Of a stretch of DNA of 64,000 bases, positions 34,507-46,380 are shown one piece after another. The notes under the pieces are model-generated. The model saw only the letters and a list, made by a program, of their open reading frames with translations. It was not told the origin of the DNA and searched no databases. The stretch covers positions 1,045,381 through 1,109,380 of the forward strand of contig CABFPE010000208.1 in the NCBI GenBank assembly GCA_900660155.1. The letters run 5' to 3'. Source of the stretch: Hofstenia miamia (lineage: Eukaryota > Xenacoelomorpha > Acoela > Hofsteniidae). The stretch's first letter is position 1, and each line of letters opens with the position of its first letter. The position numbers and the translations under genes were made by a program.

Positions 34507-34740
34507 TCAATGATTAATGAAACTTGGTTCCCGCTTAACCTTAATTAAAGAGTGATTCACAGCTTTAGCCCAGAGATTACGACAGCTGATTGGAACAATT
34601 TTTCTAGCAGAAATAGAAAGCATTTCAATATCAGAAAGTGAGGGAAATACAGGCGTTATTCCAGGTGAGCGAGGCGGTAGCCCTGCACCTTCAAATCTGG
34701 AACCATTGACAGTATAATGTTTGGCAAGCATGCAAACATA
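34507..34740 (-). CDS. Unidentified ORF, probably transposon-derived
   Basis: The minus strand is open from about 34740 to a stop at 34507. It includes MLAKHYTVNGSRFEGAGLPP and IEMLSISARKIVPISCRNLW. Composition is less AT-rich than the surroundings. I do not recognise the protein. Position just beyond a LINE suggests transposon coding sequence, and the end INH before the stop shows no domain. Confidence 0.3.
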   Translation of the reverse strand, partial: YVCMLAKHYTVNGSRFEGAGLPPRSPGITPVFPSLSDIEMLSISARKIVPISCRNLWAKAVNHSLIKVKREPSFINH

Positions 34741-35333
34741 TGCTACAAATGTTAGTATTTAATGATAGCAACGAAAGCTGCTGTGTGAGAGTTGTGTGCG
34801 AATTGGATTGCTGAACATCTTCTGATTTGTTGATGGAAAAATATTGTCCATTAGATTCAATTTGTTTCATTGAAATTTAGATTGTATATGTTCTCTTGAT
34901 GTTATGTGTGGGGACATAATCATATTACTCCATGTTTATGGCAATTACACGCACTATTTTAACTCAAAAAATGAATTTTGCCTTCTGCTTAGTATACATA
35001 GTGGCATAGATTTCATCAGAACAAAGGTGGAATCGGGCTCAGATTTTCGATCCCGAACCCGATAGTATCAGCCCGAACCCGAAACTATCAATCAAACTAA
35101 TTCAGTGATGTCAATCAAGGTGATTAAGTACAACGTCTATCAAAACAAATCTCATTTGATGTTGGGGAGAATCGACACAATAAATAATCTAATTTACCTC
35201 GCTGAAACTATTTGAATTCTTGCCAGCATCCAACCCGATTTCAACCCGAAACGCCTTGGAAAATCTCTTGTCAATACATTGAAATTAATTATATGCTGCT
35301 TTAATATCTGCAACGGACCATGGACGGACGCAC

Positions 35334-36414
35334 CAGTGGCGTACAGACGGAGAGGCCTCGACATATAATGGTCACCCGTTGCCCCCTTTCCCAAAAATAC
35401 TATTCGATTGAATTTTGGTTTTCATACCAATTGAATCTGAATCAATTACGTTAACTTAATGTATTCGAGGTCCTTGAAGTAATTTAATGATTCATGTTCA
35501 TCCCTATAACCTAGGTTAGGGCTCGTATCGGGTGCGGACAAAGGCGTATGGGCACGGACTGGGTAGACGGGCTCTAAGTGGAAAATGATTGCTTGTCGTT
35601 GTTTGAGGATACTAATGTTTAAATCCATTTGTTTAAAGTAAATTAAACCTATTGAGCGGCAAGAATGTTCTATTCATTCTATATATATATCTATTTATTT
35701 CTGAATATATATTTCATGAAACACTAAGTTTCATGTAGATTTCCAGCAGAAATTCCGAAATATCACATAAAATATTACACTAAGTACAAGTCCTTGCTAC
35801 TTTTAAAAAAATGTACCAAACTTATAAAAGATAAACTAAAATCCTAGAAGAAACCCTAGATCCCTAACTATGAGATATTTGGTCCCCCAGGTACTCGTAG
35901 CTGGCCACGTTCCTACAGAAGATCATGAAAAGTATTTTCAATAATGGCTATGCGCTTTGATACACGAGTTGCCAATGAATTTGACTACGCGTTTTGAAAA
36001 GATTTCAAGAAACGGGACCAATTTTGACTTTATAATTGTAAAGTTAAACTTACCAGTCAATGTCAACAAAAGTTCTTAATTTTTGCTTGACAGTAAATTA
36101 CAAAATTCCCATGCAGCTGTGACGAAGAGCATCCATCCGCAAACCAGAGATCCAATCAATATATATTGATGAAGTTTCCCTTACCATTGTGAAGTTATTT
36201 TAGACCAGAATGGTTCATATATTGAGCATTTACTGTAGAAATATGATAATACCGATGTTTATTAGTCTTTATTTTGTATTTTGTTTCTCTTAAATTGAAA
36301 AATTTTATATATATATATATTGTATGTATATATATGAAATTTCAACTGGGCCCCACCTCAGATATTTTGACCCCCTTGGTGCCTCCCCTAATTCAATATT
36401 GCTGGTACGCCACT
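35334..36414. mobile_element. Non-autonomous hAT-like element (1.08 kb)
   Basis: The left end CAGTGGCGTACAGACGG and the inverse of the right end, AGTGGCGTACCAGC, share AGTGGCGTAC. The identical 8-mer GGACGCAC flanks both sides (35326-35333 and 36415-36422). The right terminus then lacks the outermost C, or the duplication is shifted by one base. The interior holds (TA)n at about 36308-36338 and no transposase. The minus-strand ORF 35446-35628 near the left end shows no domain. Confidence 0.72.
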
Positions 36415-36422
36415 GGACGCAC

Positions 36423-37895
36423 ATTTCATTTTTCTGTAAAAATTTTTAAATTTACATTTAAAAAATTCCTGTCAAGTGAGAAAAAATTAATGACTATTTT
36501 CGCAGATAAATCAAACGTAATATCGTTTGGAAAACGTTGAGTTTCTATCTTAACGTAGCGGACACAAACTTCAAATTACGAAATAAATTAGGTTAAAAAT
36601 GACTATAGTAATAAACCCACTCAATGGTACTCTATTCACAAGTGTAGTACCTATACTAATATATTTGAATTGCGAAAATGCAGAAAACACATATGCTAAG
36701 GTAATGAATTTGATGAATTTTTTATCCAAAAGAAAATTCTAAGAATGTCTTAATAATATTTAAGAAAAAATTCATTTCTTATTATTTAAAAATCGTTTAA
36801 ATATTGGAAACATTTTTTTACTCAGTTTTTTCCAAATTAACGAAAATCAATTTTCACGTGGTTGACAATTTTATTCAATTAACCATAAACATATTGAATG
36901 AAATATTTATGAAATTAAATTGCATTATAGTGATATATCTGCTTTTTTATATGTTTTCACCTAATAAAACTTTAGAGAAGTAAGCTACTAAATTCAAATT
37001 ATGGCAAGTTACAAAATATAATTAATGGCATTTTGTGACAGCACAGCCTTAATATGGTGTGACCCTCGGACCCATCTTTTCTTTCCATTGGTCACAGGAG
37101 TAGAGTTTCTGAGGTTTGCACATAACAGACATTTCCAGATAATCCTTTTTCAAAATCAAAGAGGTGCTTCCTCTATTGATCCTAGGAAGTCGGAACAGTA
37201 AGCAGAGGGCCAACCTGTATTTGAAACTTTTTATTACCCTCCCCCCCCTCTTACTGAGCCATGGCACATGACAGTTCATAGGTGCAGGCAAAAATAATTC
37301 AACTTAATTTATAGCAAAATATTATTCCTTGTGATTGTTCCTTTATTTAGGATGAAATGAAATTAAAAAAATATGTTACTGAGGAGAAAAGAAGGTATTC
37401 AATATACTAAACCTCAAGTTGAATATTTGAAATTAGTTAATAGCAACCATTTCTGTTAACATGCAAAATTATGTAGTTTTTTCTGAAAAGTGGACGGCTA
37501 ACTTAACAGATACTAAACACGCTACTTTATGTAATCATTCACTAAATATAGACTTAGCCCCAACAGTATATTCCTCACACCATGATCTCTGTGATATTGG
37601 TTTCTCGTTAATAAAGAGGTTGTTCTGAAAAATGTTTACATGAATCACAATTAACCATAGCTTAGAACATCCCTTGTGTTAAGGAGACGTTTTTTTACCA
37701 TTCCGCAAGGCATGTTTAACTTGGAAAACGAGTACTAATTCAAAGGTCGCTATTCTAAATTTCCGTGAAAATTTTTTACAAAATTTCAACTCTCCTGTTA
37801 ATGTACTTCAATAATCGAAAAATTTTCAATGTAATGAAATTCATATAGAAGTATATGTGTAAAGATGACACTATGCATTAATATATTTACAATAT
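36423..37895. other. Non-coding spacer
   Basis: No supported gene. A CCCTCCCCCCCCTCTT run lies near 37240-37252. Confidence 0.4.
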
Positions 37896-38164
37896 ATGTA
37901 CATATATATATATATATATATATACTAGCTGTTTGACCAGGGTTTCGCTCGGAAAATGCATTCAAAAAAAAGCAGAAAATTCTCCCTGGGATATTTTCCC
38001 TCCCAATATAAGCAATGCCTACAAAACTGGGAAATTTTCCATGCAAACAGGGAAATTCTCCCTAAAATAATTAGTTCATTAATTAAATGTGCCTAAAACC
38101 TTCAGGAGGTCATGGGGTTACAAAAATATATGATGTTGGTACCTAGGTCTAAAAGTTTTGCCCT

Positions 38165-38211
<47 letters not shown>
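37896..38211. repeat. Dispersed repeat between two (TA)n tracts
   Basis: After (TA)n, the motif ACTAGCTGTTTGACCAGG with GGTTTCGCTCGG follows at about 37925. This is the widely dispersed ACTAGCTG...CCCG-GCTTCGC type of repeat seen next to TA tracts in many invertebrate genomes. A second (TA)n tract at 38169-38211 closes it. Stretches such as GGGAAATTTTCCATGC and GGGAAATTCTCCCTAA repeat inside. The family (SINE-like or MITE) is not decided. Confidence 0.55.
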
Positions 38212-38215
<4 letters not shown>

Positions 38216-38409
38216 TACATTCAAAATCAATAAAAACAACCTCTTTAAAGTTAACCTCTCTATAGTAAATTTCTCAACATAGTTTAATTAATCTACTAGT
38301 CCCTTGACACAATTTACCTCTTTAAAGCTTACGGTCTATAATATTTCTTCATTTCTTATATAGATACATGTAATTGCCTTGAATAAATTGCTTGTAACAT
38401 TTTTTGAAA

Positions 38410-40077
38410 TTCAGATAAGATAAGATATTCTTTATTCAGATAATATTTTTAATTACAAGATTGGTTATTATCTGAATAGCGTCAAGAATGATAACAAATA
38501 ACTATAATATTTACAAAAAAATAACAAGACTACAAAATCTGTTCTGTTCAGGCTATAGAAATTAATTGCGCGTTATTGTATAATCTTTAGTGCAAAATCT
38601 GAATCCTAACCATGATTTATCCAAAATGAATTTTTCCTTCAACATAAATGCTTTCAATTTTCTTTTAAACTTAATTGCACTCTGAATCATTTTAATTTCA
38701 CTTGGTAATCGATTCTAATTGCGAATTGCAACACTATTAAAAGACAGTAGCTTGATTTTTTTACGAAATTTAATGCTAGTACGATTATTAGTTCTTATAT
38801 TGCGCTTATGACAGAAGATTGGAAATCATATTGAATTATAAGGAGGCAATTGATTTGTTATTTTAAAAAACTTTATCAAAATATTAAAAATAAAAAGTTG
38901 ATTTGGAAACAGCAAGGATGACAAAATGTAATTTCTTGATTTGGAGTTTTTCTGACAAACATTCAATGCCCATTTTAATTGTATTGTAAGTTTTTTTTAC
39001 TAATGATTCATTTAAACTTGAAAAAAGTGTTTTTGAATAATTAAGGTGACTCATGACTAAACCATGAAATAATTGAATCATATTGGCAGAGGGTAGATGT
39101 TCAGCTACGTGTGATATTGTTTTAATACTCATTGCCATACGCTTTAAAATTTCTTTTACTTGCAGCTTGTATTTTAATTTTGAGTCAATAGTTATGCCTA
39201 GATATTTGAAGGATTCTATAGAAGAGATTGAAGCGTTATTAAAAGTAAGTGAAACATTTGGTAGTAATACACTTTTTTCCCTGAGGATTCAAGATGCAAA
39301 ATTCAGTTTTTTCACAGTTGTTGTTTAATTTTTGCATGCCAAAATATTTACTCAATTTTTGCTTGATTTAAGGATGTATTTCCACTAAAAATGCATGTAT
39401 CATCGGCGTATTGAATCAATTGACAATTCGTATGTTGCTGCATGTCGTTTACATATATGTTAAAAAGTAGCGGTCCAAGAATGGTACCTTGCGGTACTCC
39501 GTTTTTTATAGATAGCCAATTAGAGAAAGTATTATTTAATTTGACGCACTGAATTCTATTAGTTAGATAACTTGATATTAATTTAACGCTACTTTCAGAA
39601 AATCTTAGCTTTTCTAATTTCTTATATAAGATATCGTGATTAATAGGGTCAAAAGCTTTTGAAAGATCGAGGCAGGCCACTGCAACAAATTTGTCAGAGT
39701 CAAGAGATGATCGCCAATTTTCGGTAGCATACAAAAGAGCATCATCAGTTGAAAAATTCTTGCGGAAACCAAATTGTGTTTTTGACATTAATTGGTGTTT
39801 TGAAAGGTGGTCACTAATTTGATTATGTAAGAGACGTTCGAAAATTTTACTTATTGGCGAAGTAATTGAGATCGGCCTATAATTAATAGCTAAAGTTGCA
39901 TCTTTCTTTTTGAAAACCGGAGTAATATATGCTTGTTTCAAACGATTTGGAAAATTGTTCTGTTTTAAGGATTCATTGAAGATGAAATTTAAAGGCTCAG
40001 CAATTATAGAGGCAGTTACTTTTAATATCCAGGAAGGAATTTTAGATGGACCACTAGATTTTGAAAATGGTTTAATT
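38410..40077 (-). mobile_element. CR1/jockey-type LINE A, 3' part with intact RT core
   Basis: An open frame of about 240 codons runs from the gap down to 39348. It includes NYRPISITSPISKIFERLLH, KTQFGFRKNFSTDDALLYAT, VAVACLDLSKAFDPINHDIL, KNGVPQGTILGPLLFNIYVN and LIQYADDTCIF. All main reverse transcriptase motifs are present, with YADD at 39399-39410. The thumb and C-terminus continue in other frames (38884-39138, LFHGLVMSHLNYSKTLFSSL). The 3' end, at the lowest coordinates, is marked by GATAAGATAAGATA near 38417. The RT part looks young: no stop interrupts it until QAKIE. It should reverse-transcribe the element's RNA at the nicked target. Confidence 0.9.
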
Positions 40078-41077
40078 NNNNNNNNNNNNNNNNNNNNNNN
40101 NNNNNNNNNNNNNNNNNNNNNNNNNNNNNNNNNNNNNNNNNNNNNNNNNNNNNNNNNNNNNNNNNNNNNNNNNNNNNNNNNNNNNNNNNNNNNNNNNNNN
40201 NNNNNNNNNNNNNNNNNNNNNNNNNNNNNNNNNNNNNNNNNNNNNNNNNNNNNNNNNNNNNNNNNNNNNNNNNNNNNNNNNNNNNNNNNNNNNNNNNNNN
40301 NNNNNNNNNNNNNNNNNNNNNNNNNNNNNNNNNNNNNNNNNNNNNNNNNNNNNNNNNNNNNNNNNNNNNNNNNNNNNNNNNNNNNNNNNNNNNNNNNNNN
40401 NNNNNNNNNNNNNNNNNNNNNNNNNNNNNNNNNNNNNNNNNNNNNNNNNNNNNNNNNNNNNNNNNNNNNNNNNNNNNNNNNNNNNNNNNNNNNNNNNNNN
40501 NNNNNNNNNNNNNNNNNNNNNNNNNNNNNNNNNNNNNNNNNNNNNNNNNNNNNNNNNNNNNNNNNNNNNNNNNNNNNNNNNNNNNNNNNNNNNNNNNNNN
40601 NNNNNNNNNNNNNNNNNNNNNNNNNNNNNNNNNNNNNNNNNNNNNNNNNNNNNNNNNNNNNNNNNNNNNNNNNNNNNNNNNNNNNNNNNNNNNNNNNNNN
40701 NNNNNNNNNNNNNNNNNNNNNNNNNNNNNNNNNNNNNNNNNNNNNNNNNNNNNNNNNNNNNNNNNNNNNNNNNNNNNNNNNNNNNNNNNNNNNNNNNNNN
40801 NNNNNNNNNNNNNNNNNNNNNNNNNNNNNNNNNNNNNNNNNNNNNNNNNNNNNNNNNNNNNNNNNNNNNNNNNNNNNNNNNNNNNNNNNNNNNNNNNNNN
40901 NNNNNNNNNNNNNNNNNNNNNNNNNNNNNNNNNNNNNNNNNNNNNNNNNNNNNNNNNNNNNNNNNNNNNNNNNNNNNNNNNNNNNNNNNNNNNNNNNNNN
41001 NNNNNNNNNNNNNNNNNNNNNNNNNNNNNNNNNNNNNNNNNNNNNNNNNNNNNNNNNNNNNNNNNNNNNNNNNNNNN
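40078..41077. other. Assembly gap, exactly 1000 N
   Basis: A placeholder gap inside LINE A. The bases before the gap (39748-40060) and after it (41078-41396) are nearly identical, so the gap probably separates two LINE copies or two versions of one copy. Confidence 0.99.
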
Positions 41078-42720
41078 TCATCAGTTGAAAAATTCTTGCG
41101 GAAACCAAATTGTGTTTTTGACATTAATTGGTGTTTTGAAAGGTGGTCACTAATTTCATTATGTAAGAGTTGTTCGAAAATTTTACTTATTGGCGAAGTA
41201 ATTGAGATCGGCCTATAATTAATAGCTAAAGTTACATCATTCTTTTTGAAAACCGGAGTAATATATGCTTGTTTCAAACGATTTGGAAAATTGTTCTGTT
41301 TTAAGGATTCATTGAAGATGAAATTTAAAGGCTCAGCAATTATAGAGGCAGTTACTTTTAATATCCAGGAAGGAATTTTAGATGGACCACTAGATTTATT
41401 GGGTTTTAGTTTATTAATAGCTTTAATAATTTCGTATCTAGTAGAAAAACGAAAAATGAATTGGGGGTATTTTATTATTAATACTTGGCGATTGATATTT
41501 GATATAGGGTCTTAAATTTTCCCAAGTTAACAAATGTTTCGTTTAGTACATTTGTTAATGTCAAAATCATTTGTAAATGAGTTCCCATCCGAGTCTCCAA
41601 TCTCCTCAATGATTGTAGATTTAGATTTTGAAGTGTTAGCAATCTCATGAATGAGCTTCCATACTTCTATTTGGACTTTTGGTTTGGTAAAATTTTGAAT
41701 TCATTTTTAATATATTTATTAAAAGATTTACGATTTTAATTTAATAAATTTCTTGCTTTTTTATAAGCTAAGAAATTTTCGCTAGATTTTGTCAATGAGA
41801 AATTTTTAAAAGTATTGTTCTTTTCAATAATCAATTTTTTGCATAAATCAGTTAACCAAGGTTTAGATTTGTTTATATTTAGAGGAAGAATTTTTAAAAT
41901 TTTCGTGTTTTTCAAAGATTGAAATAAAATTTTCCATCATAGAATCATAGTATCTTGTGCATAATACACTTCATGCCAATTTTCTAGAGTCAGCAGAAAA
42001 ATTTTAGTTTTTCAACATCATGATTATTTTTTCCCAAATTGTGGTCCATTTCCTAACTATTGAATTTACTTTTTTCTTTTTTATAAAGCTAATAGAAGTA
42101 ATGCAATGATCGGAGAAAGGACATTCAGCAGTAAAATATGTAAGTTTAGAAAAATCATTATCTGACATTATGAAGCGTGCTACTCGTTGCAGTGACCCTT
42201 GACGGCGTAATTTTATTAACAATATTCAGATTAAACATATTTAGTAAAATGTCAATTTTATCTCGTTCTGTGGTCCAAATAATTAATGTTGTAGTCTCCC
42301 ATTAAAAAGCGGAGAATAAGAAACATTTATCAGTTATTTTTTATATGTAGCATTTTTTAAAGGATTTGATATTTCTACACACAAGCTTTCAAATTTAGAT
42401 ACGTCACTATACTTTATATCCTCGCGTAATTTAGATTTGAAAATTTTTAGTATTAATAATGAGACTCTTCCACCATTCGATTTTCCTAATAGATTATTAG
42501 TTTGCCTATCTTTTCTAAACAAACAAAATGATTTATTGAATGACAAACAATTATCAAAGTCTTTGTTCGACAACCAGGTTTCCGAGATTCCTAGAATAAC
42601 ATCATTTTTAAAATTGGACATAAATTGCTTAAATTCAAAATTTTTACTTGACAGATTTTGAAAATTTATATGCACATAGTTAATAGTGCTATTTTTTGGA
42701 TTCAATCTTTCGAAATAAGT
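41078..42720 (-). mobile_element. LINE A, second copy: RT start and AP endonuclease
   Basis: From 41396 down to 41078 the RT fingers of LINE A are repeated almost exactly. Upstream on the minus strand, 42222-42004 holds the endonuclease end (YFTAECPFSDHCITSISFI; the SDH block). 42705-42334 holds its start: NYVHINFQNLSSKNFEFKQF, then ILGISETWLSNKDFDNCLSF. ETWL and SDH are signature blocks of the apurinic-like endonuclease that nicks the target DNA. Frame changes between 42334 and 42222 show decay. Confidence 0.85.
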
Positions 42721-42879
42721 ATCGTAATCTAAAATCTGACCAGGGTTCTTGTCAATGCGATGAAGAACTAATAATAAGAAGAAAATATTGAGATACTTAG
42801 TAATTTTTTAAAGCTGATAAACACGATAAAGATGTTTTTGTTTTTAATAGGAGAATATTGAATTAATTTATTGTAGCAT

Positions 42880-43990
42880 AATGTTCTTCTTTTTATATTC
42901 AAAACATGGGAAGTTTCATATTTCAAATAAGTTAAGTAACAATAGAAGGATTAATAACTTTGAATGAAAATTATTTTTAGCATTTAGATGATGAAATTTC
43001 CATAGCTTGAGCGTCGTTAGTAAATGCAGAAAATATAAATATTTACAAGGCATTGTTAAAAGTTAGGGAATATCTTAGCTTGTGAATTTCTGCTAGTGTG
43101 AAGAAATTAGGCGGCGAAGATGACAGGGCGGAAACGTAGGTCTTATGAAAATTCTGTGGTGCGCGTTGATTCGGCCGATTAAACTGATGAGGCGGAAGAA
43201 CTGATTGTCGCTGCGGGTTTTCGAACGTGAAGGTGGCGGCATGGCGGTTGAAACGTGGCGGTGCAGTGCTGTAATAACGTTGAGTACGGGGTGGTGTTTC
43301 GTTAAAGAATTCGTTGATCTTGCGCGCTAGTGTTGAGTAACCTCTTCTTGAGAAATGGATACCATCCTGTGCACATAATTTGCGGTTGACGTTTTTTCCT
43401 TAGTAAAAAGATTGAAAGTTGTTAAAAACGGTATACCTTAGAATTTTCGTGTTTTGGTGGATAAGAAAATTAAGTTCTTGAATCTTTTTATTCAACGTGC
43501 GACTTCTCCTACAAAAATTGCAGCGGACCTAAAAATATGTTTTAAAGCGTTAATTAAATTTTTAAATAAAATAGTGTATTCTGTTTTGTGTTGCATTACA
43601 TCATTTCTGCCAACGGTGACTAGTATTTTTTCAATGTTGTCCGACGGCGTGTATTCTTTAATTGTTTCTGTCATCTCTTCTATAGTTGCTCCGGGATATG
43701 AATGTACTGCAACTGTGACTTTCTTTAGTAGGGCGGGTGCTTGTAGGTATCGATACATTGAGGTTCCTAAAATAAGCATACCTGCATCTGTTCGCAGTCG
43801 TTTGGCTCAGCGTTTTCGTACGTCCGATGTTTGTGAGGAGGCGGATAGATTTGTGATGATTGTTGATGTTGCGACGGTTTTCTTAGGCGATGAAGCTTGC
43901 GTCCATCTATCTTTCTCTTGAGTTTTGATCGGCGGAACCTCTTTTTCTTCGTTATTAAGCGTTTGTAATATGAAGCAGAAACATGCTCTA
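42880..43990 (-). pseudogene. LINE A ORF1 with an SGNH (GDSL-type) esterase domain
   Basis: The minus strand shows the esterase blocks in order: MLILGTSMYRYL (block I; the usual GDS reads GTS but the serine is kept), VHSYPGATIEEMTETIKEYT, ILVTVGRNDVMQHK (block III, G-x-N-D), and after a frameshift near 43490 LCAQDGIHFSRRGYSTLARK (block V with the catalytic D-x-x-H). The upstream part to 43990 is basic and polar (PPIKTQEKDRWTQASSPKKT) with an in-frame TGA. The downstream tail is rich in P, R, Q and N. Esterase ORF1 proteins are a feature of CR1-group LINEs and may aid membrane or RNA-particle handling. This copy cannot make a whole protein. Confidence 0.82.
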
Positions 43991-44339
43991 TATGTTATTT
44001 ATTACTCTAATATTTTTAAGTCCGGCGGGGCCCAAGTCTTTTTTGGAGTATCTATTGCCTCTCAACGTCCCTGATGTTGACAATTGACATCCCAATTCTA
44101 TTATAGCAACCTCTCTAATGTCAACACCTCACCATAGTCACTGTATTGTTCGCTCCCTTGAACTTAACTAGGAAGAGGTTCGCTGTATGTATGTATATAT
44201 ATATACACAATCAGTTATCGTATGTATGTCGTTTTCATATATACTGAAAAGAAAAAGATCAATAGAATATACACATCGTTTTCTTCGACCTTCTGAAATC
44301 TATGTTTCAGATAACTACATGTATTTATCAAATTTCTGA
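43991..44339. other. Repeat debris next to LINE A
   Basis: CAACCTCTCTAATGTCAACA and similar motifs at 44050-44180 resemble AACCTCTTTAAAGTTAACCT at about 38238, on the far side of LINE A. Both are followed or preceded by (TA)n. LINE A may have inserted into a pogo-like element with such ends; this is uncertain. Confidence 0.35.
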
Positions 44340-45300
44340 TATTGCAAGAAAATCTCATATATGGTATGCTATGGTAAATAGAATCGAAAGCTTTTGAAAG
44401 ATCTAATCAGGCAATGGCTACGGATTTATTATGTCCAGTGATTATCACGATTTTTCTGTAGCATTTTGTAGTGCATTTCAAAGAACTTAAACTTTAAAGG
44501 TCTTGCAATGTCTTGCAAATTCTAGTTTATTGCTTAAAAGCAATATTTAAATGTCACTAATTCAGAAAATCATTAGGTTGCACATTTAAAATATATCAAT
44601 GGAAAAAGTATGTCAGTTCATTTAGTTTTCAACAACAAGGAATGATTGTCACTGCAATTAAAGCTTTGATAAGATAAGATAAGATGGATTTAATGGTAGA
44701 CAGAAAATTGCAAAAATCCTTTCTCATAATATCAAAAAATTTAGTTTGTAATAAAAAATGTAAAGCAAAATTATGTAAATTAGCATAAACGTGTTCTAAA
44801 TTTATAGATTAGGGAATGAACCAAAATATTTTTGAAAACTCACCTCAGACATGCTTTCAAGCATTAGCATATAATTTGCAAGAGTCTTAAAGTTTAAGTT
44901 AGTTTCACTTCCATGGGTAGCTTGAGAAATTTTTGTGACATTCAATTTGATTGTTTCATCATTTTTTGAACTAATATCAGTGTTCCGTTATTTGATCATG
45001 TAATAATCGCTCGAATAAATAGTTTGTTAGAAATAAAATGGAATTTCGTCCATAATTTTTCTAAGTGAAAGTACTTTTCTTAAAAATATGACTGATATGA
45101 GCAAATTTTATGTAATTCATATTGTAGTTACTCTTTATGCATTCGTTAAATATGTAACTTAAGGTACTCACTATAATACCTGAAGGCGTTTCAATTATGC
45201 ATGAAGGATTTTTTGAAAGCGGACTTGATTTGTTGAGGCTTAAATTTGAGAATTGATTGTGAAGTTCCATTAATTGAGATAAAATAGAAAAAATTAAGGT
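44340..45300 (-). pseudogene. Jockey/CR1-type LINE RT fragment
   Basis: Two pieces in order on the minus strand are recognisable. 45270-45061 reads LNKSSPLSKNPSCIIETPSG and FAHISHIFKK, the RT entry (ending ...K-x-A-x-V-x-P-I-F-K-K). 44460-44350 reads SVAIA-stop-LDLSKAFDSIYHS, the palm motif. Between them lies unrelated DNA with a GATAAGATAAGATAAGATGG tail near 44659, perhaps the 3' end of another LINE inserted here. Inactive. Confidence 0.7.
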
Positions 45301-45826
45301 ATATAAAACTTGGCGATTTTATTCCAAACTCAAACATTGTACAATTGTATTTCCTAAATTAATACAAGTCTTGTGTATTTGTTTAAAAATTTCATAGTAA
45401 TCATTAAAGATTTTCCATTTTGATCTATAATTGCATTAATACAATCCACTTTAACTTTTGATTTGCTAAACGAGCGTATTCATCACCTGTTTTTGTTGCG
45501 TGCTCTGCGATTCTTTGATGGTGGAGAAACTTCAGGGTTAGAACACCCCAACCCTCTGTTGGGTGATCTGTATATGCCTGAATACCGTTAATAATTGGTT
45601 GTTGAAACACCATATGTTATCAAGATCACTAATTTTTAAGTCTTGAACTGTTGAAATTGAACACTTTCTCTCCTAAGATTCTAAAAAGTTCAAATGTCTA
45701 TTAACAATATTCGATGAGTTGAACATCACTTAGCTGGAGCCAGCCATTACCTTAAGTGACACCAATCATTTTGATTTGATCTCGATTTATCGATAATGGT
45801 CTCCTTTCCTTAAATTGATAAAAAGG
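45301..45826. other. Spacer
   Basis: A minus-strand ORF at 45425-45613 (ending KLKWIVLMQL) is open but unassigned. It may be LINE 5' coding debris. Confidence 0.3.
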
Positions 45827-46068
45827 ATGTAATATCAGTTTGTTAGTTGTATTATAAAAGTATTCACTAATTTAAAACCGAATGATGAATAGATGACAGA
45901 CATCAAACCATCTTGGGAAAGATGCATTTATTAATTTCATAATAAAAATGTAATATCAGTTTGTTAGTTGTATTATAAAAGTATTCACTAATTTAAAACC
46001 GAATGATGAATAGATGACAGACATCAAACCATCTTGGGAAAGATGCATTTATTAATTTCATAATAAAA
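45827..46068. repeat. Tandem duplication, 2 x 121 bp, identical
   Basis: The unit starting ATGTAATATCAGTTTGTTAG repeats with a 121-bp period (45827-45947 and 45948-46068), with no difference that I can see. No N separates the copies. It is either a very recent duplication or an unresolved assembly overlap. Confidence 0.9.
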
Positions 46069-46380
46069 GTGAACAACGTTTTTGCTAATTTAATATTGTG
46101 ATTGTTTTAAAATCTTTGTAATTTTGATTTTGTAAATCTCTACGCTTTGATTTTTGATTTATTTGTAATAAAATATTTCCTTTTTTTATTGAATATGTAT
46201 CAAAAACTTAATGCAATTAATTTTAAAAACAACGATTAAATGATTTTTAAGGCTTGAATATAAACCCAAATAGTATTTGCAACAAATTGTAAGTTTATCC
46301 AATAATTTAATTATGTGCAATCTTAAGATAACAATGAAATTTAAAATTCTTGAGTTTATATATCAATTTAAAAAGAAACG

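Noticed and set aside
39910-41277. ORFs of about 390-400 residues across the second gap
   Set aside because: Most residues are Ns; only the LINE reverse transcriptase pieces at the minus-strand ends are real. The plus-strand one is antisense to the RT.
43454-43921. 155-codon plus-strand ORF
   Set aside because: It is antisense to the LINE esterase ORF1, whose motif blocks are clear on the minus strand.
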